Of a stretch of 64,000 nucleotides of DNA, positions 59,001 through 64,000 are shown piece by piece. The stretch lies in the NCBI GenBank assembly GCA_930367205.1, contig OV884011.1:141605937-141669936 (forward strand), read 5' to 3'. The first letter of the stretch is position 1, and each line of letters starts with the position of its first letter. Below the pieces are notes generated by a model, which did not search any database, had not been told where the DNA came from, and was given only the letters and a program-made list of their open reading frames with translations. This DNA is from Acanthosoma haemorrhoidale (taxonomy: Eukaryota > Arthropoda > Insecta > Hemiptera > Acanthosomatidae). Both the position numbers and the translations under genes were made by a program.

Positions 59001-62000
59001 GGATTTTTTTTAAATTACTAGCTATATTGCTTCTAAATAAAAACATATAACAAAAACTTTTGTTGACTGAATAAAAAGGCAAAATGAAATACAAAAATAT
59101 ATGTTGGTTTATCTTTTCAGGAATATGAATATTTTTTTTATAGATTTTATTGAAAAAAATTAATTTTCCTGGTGTCTACCCACAATTATAATGTATTAAT
59201 CAACCTGCTTCTTTTAAGTGATAAGAAGTGCAACTGTTACAGGTGTGACACCTCACTGATTGCTAGTCTTTCTAGCACTTGAGAGTGGAAGAATCATGGG
59301 CTGCTGATACCTTGTGTGAAATAAATAAATTATAATTGTATGAAACAAGACACCTGGAAAATTCACTTTTTCATAAGCTCCTTTAAAAGATATCCAACTG
59401 CCACCATGGTATCCTAAAAAGATAGTTATTTAAGTTAAAGTCTCCATTGGAACCTCAAGCTTTCGTTTGAAAGAAATTCGGAGCAATATAAATGTACTTT
59501 AATTGTGGCTCACAAGAAAAAAATCTTTCTAATTCCTTAAATTATACCTTTTCCCATTTATTGTAACATACACACACTCTTGAGAAAGAGGCCAGCTAAA
59601 GTAGATACGAGTGACTAAAGATTCGAACATTTAGTTAAATTTCTATTTTATATCTACTTAAGAAATCAAATTGAACAAGTATTTTGGATTAAGCTGTGTT
59701 TCAAAGTGCTAGACTGAAAATACCTCAGTCCTCTTTTCCAAGCGGCTATTATCATTGCTTTGATTGCAATATCCACTGCCATATAGTCAGGAATGCAACT
59801 ACTCTCGGTTAATATCACTCTAACAACACCTTTAGCAACACCGAGCATTAATCCAAGTGGTCCATACAAGTTGTCTATCCAACCAGGAACAGGTTCATCC
59901 AAAGAACAGATTACTAAAAAATAAAATAACAGTTGTATATATATTTCAGTTCAAAAATTGCTGCATGAAAACTTTTTACTGTATAACTCATATTTTTTTT
60001 TTTTTTTTTTTTCCCTCATGCTTATTCACAGTATATCATAGACTACTTCTAAAATGTGTTCCCTCTTCAATTTGTATTGGAAAATCAAAAATTCAGAAAC
60101 ATCTATGAATAGAGTAAAAGTAAGAATTTATTTCAGGAAGCAAGAATAGCTGGTGTCTAGAAAATTATTCTGTACTTGATTACGCAGCTTGAAGAAGGGT
60201 GGGGCTTTACTTTGAAATTGACTTAGGAAATCGGCTTGTGCCTATAAGCCTGTCTGACTATGTGTAATACATTAGTGGTCATAAAATTGATACAAACAAT
60301 CATAAAATTAAAATTTATATTTCACAACTCTTCTGATTTTGCTGCTGGTTAAGGTTCAATAATGGAAATTAAGAGAAAAAAAGCAAATAAATTTGGGGAT
60401 GTTTCTGTAATTTGTTATCTATTTCAACTTAGATACATTTTTTTAGCTCAGAAACTTTGTCAATTAGTGCTTTTCTAAATAAACTCTTGTTGTTTCAGGG
60501 AGTAAGGTAAAATTACACAAACTGGCATGCATTCTCACTGACAAAACTTGTTTATTTTTTTTTTTCTAAACCCCTACATACAAACAAAACAGGGTCTGGT
60601 GATTGATGCTCATCTTTGGGTTACAATGAGGCACCTAAAACTAACTTACAAGCTAAGTTTGCCCAGAAGACATGTTCAACATCCGGTGATTGCTTAGGGA
60701 GACTGAGCAGAGCTGGCATCCGTTCAACAATGTTAATTATTAAGGCCATGAATTGGCCCAAGACTGTCATAAAAACCTCCATCCAAGGTGAAGCTGTGTT
60801 GAGGCTCCCTCATTGCTCATCTTAAGGATTACTCATCAGAGGAGTATGCAGAGGTGCTGGGGACCCAGCCTGATGTCCCGGGTCCCAGATCCTAGGTGTT
60901 ATTTGCCCAAATAGTGGTTACTGCTTAAGGAGTTGACATAGTTATGGTGGTTTCTGTGCCTGTTTCTGTTTATAACCTGTGCCTGTTTGAAGACAAACAC
61001 ACAAAAAATTACGTGATTGACTTCCCAGACATTCTTGAGGACTTCTGCTGTGACTTCTGGAGCAGTGGTGACTACAACATTAGATATCTCCATCTTGAGG
61101 GCAGCTTCTGATGTTGAGGGTTCCCGCGAGATTCAGCCATTTAGTCTTACAAACAATGTCTAATTTCAATCCAAATGAGCAATAATAGGAATATATTTCG
61201 TATCTAAACCAATTTCTTCAATAATCTTAATAAGTACTTCATATTTGAACCTTTTTAAAGATTTTAGTTGTTTTCTAACAAATAATATAATAGTTGTGAT
61301 AATATAATAGTCTTTACTAATTAATGTCAGCTTAATAAAAAGTGCAACCATTTATCTGCATTTTAATAGTTATTAAAAAAATGTTTATAGAACTATTTAA
61401 AAAAATTGTGGTTTGTTTTAAATGTATTTAGTGGCAACGATCATGGTAATGTATTTACAACAAGGTAAAAAAAAAACATTGATTTTCAGACACACTACTT
61501 AAGATGTTAAATAAGCATATAATAAATTAGGGTCGTAATTTAGTTCTTTACCTATTGATGGCCTCACAATAACAATAGGCAGTTTGTCACGATGGTCCCA
61601 CATCATCTTCTCTGCCAGATTTTTGGTAAATGTATAAGTGTTAGGATAAGGTCCTAGATATCTGAAAAAAAAACATTAAAAAAATTAGCATCAGACAATA
61701 AATATAGCACTTGAATCCTAGGAGACATGGCACCTGGTTTTATCCCAAAATAAGCATTAAATGCTTAAATAAGTAGTTACATATCTTATAAATTATATAT
61801 CTACATTTTTAAACATGTATCTATGTTTAATAGTAGTAAAAATATAGCAATATTTTTAAACATAAAAGATTCAAATATACTTTGCTGACAAAATCCCAAT
61901 AGCTCTGGGATCTAGCTTTTCTGATATTTCAATGGTCTTATGCCAATCAGCAGGACAAGGATACATTGATTCAGCGTTCTCTGTTGGACAGTTATTGCAG

Positions 62001-63792
62001 TATGTTGTAGAAACGTGTACTAACACCTATAAAAAGAAATAAAAATACTATTAAACAGAATAATATATGCTGTTTTTTGACACTTGGGCATAGTTTCATC
62101 AGGTTTGCCTGTCAATGATTGGTCAGGTACCTTCTTAGAGGCTAGATGGGCCTCAGGGTGAATCTTGATTTATGGCACAATAATCAAAATTCTTTTTCTC
62201 TATCCACTGTCATTGGTAAACATTGGCCAAGAGATATCATTGAGCAATTAACTTTATAATTGCATATGCTTAGATTATCAGTTATATTACATAATAATGA
62301 CAAATCTATTTACCTTCAACTTGCTCATACCAAGAGCTAGCTTGACTACTTCATAAGATCCTCTTACATTCATAAATACTGCATCTGGTAAAGGGTCATT
62401 GAATCTTACACTTGCAGCACAGTGAAAAATAATTGATACTTTTTCTTGAAGTTCGCGCCAATTATCATCACTCAAACCAAGTTTTTTCTGTTTAACATCG
62501 CCACTAAAAACTTTGACTTTGGTGTCTATAATTCCTGGTTGCTCTTTTTTGAGTCTGTCAAAAACCTATCACAAAAATTCCTTGTGTATATTAAATTAAA
62601 TCTTGTGAAAGTGTGAGTACCAAAATAATTATTGATATGCTTTAAATCCTTACAAATATATATGATAGTTCAATAAAGGAACATTTTTAGTATTGTAGAG
62701 TATGGGAAAATGACCAAGATCAATCTACTTGTAAAGGGTAAAGAATAGTTTCATTATTAATGACTACATTATAAGAAATAATAATGTTTGATTCAATAAC
62801 ACGACAAGGTGTCTACCTACAGTATTTTATTTTAATTAGTACAAGAGGTTTTGGCAATCAGATTACATCTTCTGGTGTCTGAGAAGTGTGTAGGTTGACT
62901 AATTATTTAGCAGGTAATAGAGAACTAGAGGCCACCTTTGGTCACATCGCTCTTCAGTTACCAAATGATGACGATATGATAGTCAAAAGTGCTAAGTACT
63001 AATTAAAATAAAAAATCTGTTGTGGTGTATACTTTAAATATAATTTTCCAATTTTGGTTTGATTGGTTAATTTTATGGCTGTTATATTTACACATTTATT
63101 CTGAAATAGAAAAGATAATTTAAATTACCTTATTTGAAGTAAAGGTTGTTAAAATTTAATAAGCATGTGATATAAAAATTGCTTGGAACATGCAATAACA
63201 ATAAATAAATGTACAAAATTACTGTTTAAAAAAATGTTGATTTTTTTTTTTCATTTTATGATATTTCAAAAAGGGTGCAAGTGATTTAATTCTAGTTCAA
63301 GGTGATAATTGTTTTTGTAATTATTAAAATTATTGAGGTTCATTCTGTGGCCATAAACTATTGATCCAGATTTAACATATTATACAATTTTGTTTCACAA
63401 GGTCCTGAAGATGTAGAGGAAAGTTGTGGTGAGTATTTAGGTTTACTGAACATAGATGATTCAGATATAGAATCAGGGGAGGATTTAAAAGGTAGTGTGG
63501 GCAGAGACCTTGTCACCTCATTGAAAATACCCCAAACCGGCGATAAAAAAAGTAATTATATTTCTATTTTGTAGAATAACATAAAACAAATTACCTCTAT
63601 TTTTTTGGTTTCCTTCCATCGTTCTTCAGGAGATTTGTTCTTTTTATTTCTAACAATGATATAAATCATTTCCAAGTCTGGACAGGATCTTAAAAGTTTT
63701 TCTAGTAAAACTTTCCCCATAAAACCAGTACCTCCTGTGATAAAAATACATTGTTGGCGGAAAAATCCTGGAATTGTCAGCACTTCATTCAT
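56053..63792 (-). CDS. Fatty acyl-CoA reductase, complete eight-exon gene
   Basis: Exons: 63792-63595, 62565-62314, 62026-61881, 61661-61552, 59913-59724, 57959-57717, 57112-56855 and 56137-56053 (TAA). All borders are GT..AG and phases agree (0, 0, 2, 1, 2, 2, 2), giving 493 residues, the usual family size. The enzyme reduces fatty acyl-CoA to fatty alcohol with NADPH, typically at the ER or peroxisome, feeding wax, cuticle lipid or pheromone synthesis. The N-terminal Rossmann domain has TGGTGFMGKVLLEKLLR (from residue 19), the FHCAASVRF segment in exon 2 and the active-site YxxxK (Tyr208, Lys212) in LGPYPNTYTFTKNLAE. SIVICSLDEPVPGWIDNLYG marks the end of that domain. Exons 6-8 form the C-terminal 'male sterility' domain, including GKKPMLLEVQIRIYNA, with a short hydrophobic end (IQFFIGYAAYKYF). 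An acceptor-like TATTTTAG about 20 bases before the ATG suggests a non-coding first exon further upstream. Which of the many insect paralogues it is cannot be told. Confidence 0.96.
60590..61130. other. Coding-like remnant inside a reductase intron
   Basis: This part of intron 4 is less AT-rich than the rest of the gene. On the plus strand, frames around 60600-60820 give fragments such as GLVIDAHLWV and CLGRLSRAGI that may come from a LINE reverse transcriptase. On the minus strand 61130-61010 is open with EISNVVVTTAPEVTAEVLK. No single frame spans it, so a decayed mobile element is the likeliest reading. Confidence 0.3.
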
Positions 63793-63815
63793 TTTCTCCC
63801 ACTAATTGTGAAACT

Positions 63816-64000
63816 AAAATAGAAGTAAAACAAAATAAATAGCAGACAATTTTACACATCATGAATCAGAATGCTATACATATGTTTGTTTTTTAAATTA
63901 TTTACGCCATAATACACTCCTATTTAGTAGGGCTGAAAGGCAGACCTTCCTATCGGGAATCACCCACTTTTATTGGTGGAAACAAGTTAAATTAATTGCC
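63816..64000. other. Upstream flank of the reductase gene
   Basis: No coding sequence or core promoter motif seen. It is probably intronic if the non-coding first exon lies beyond the window. Confidence 0.35.

Overview
This window is eukaryotic nuclear DNA, almost certainly from an insect. The evidence is the AT-rich sequence, small exons with clear GT..AG introns, jockey-type LINE fragments, a gypsy-type LTR retrotransposon, and two genes of families expanded in insects (an acid lipase and a fatty acyl-CoA reductase). The order cannot be fixed from the sequence alone. No operons, CRISPR arrays, rRNA or intact tRNA genes were seen.

Layout. 1-9499: gene-poor AT-rich DNA with a near-identical dispersed repeat present twice (about 3.87-4.45 and 6.22-6.59 kb) and a small hairpin at 8.4 kb. 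9500-16774 (minus): a four-exon gene for a 553-residue leucine-rich-repeat protein; its 4.5-kb last intron holds three fragments of one jockey-like LINE family, two of them forming a long inverted repeat. 17.6 kb: an inverted 60-bp copy of that gene's start-codon region. 20.2-23.2 kb: the longest LINE copy (minus), broken by frameshifts. 25.8-26.5 kb: a probable solo LTR with its own TATA box and CT microsatellite. 27-45 kb: gene-poor DNA with several unrelated LINE fragments (32.1-32.7, 38.9-39.3, 42.3-42.6 kb) and a pure 209-bp (CT)n tract at 37.7 kb. 45083-47580 (minus): an internally deleted gypsy-type element with 145-bp LTRs and a perfect 5-bp target-site duplication.

The gene-dense part is 48.9-63.8 kb. 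A lipase gene (plus, seven exons seen, 5' end missing) ends at 53186 and faces a complete eight-exon fatty acyl-CoA reductase gene (minus, 63792 to 56053, 493 residues). All exon junctions in the three gene models keep reading frame. Between the two convergent lipid genes lies a long-armed hairpin (55681-55837).

The lipase would release fatty acids from neutral lipid, and the reductase would turn fatty acyl-CoA into fatty alcohol for wax or cuticle lipids. They could touch the same metabolic area, but nothing in the sequence shows they are co-regulated. I did not find a clearly new multi-gene system. The most unusual signals are the intergenic hairpin, the inverted copy of a start-codon region, and a cysteine in the lipase oxyanion motif.
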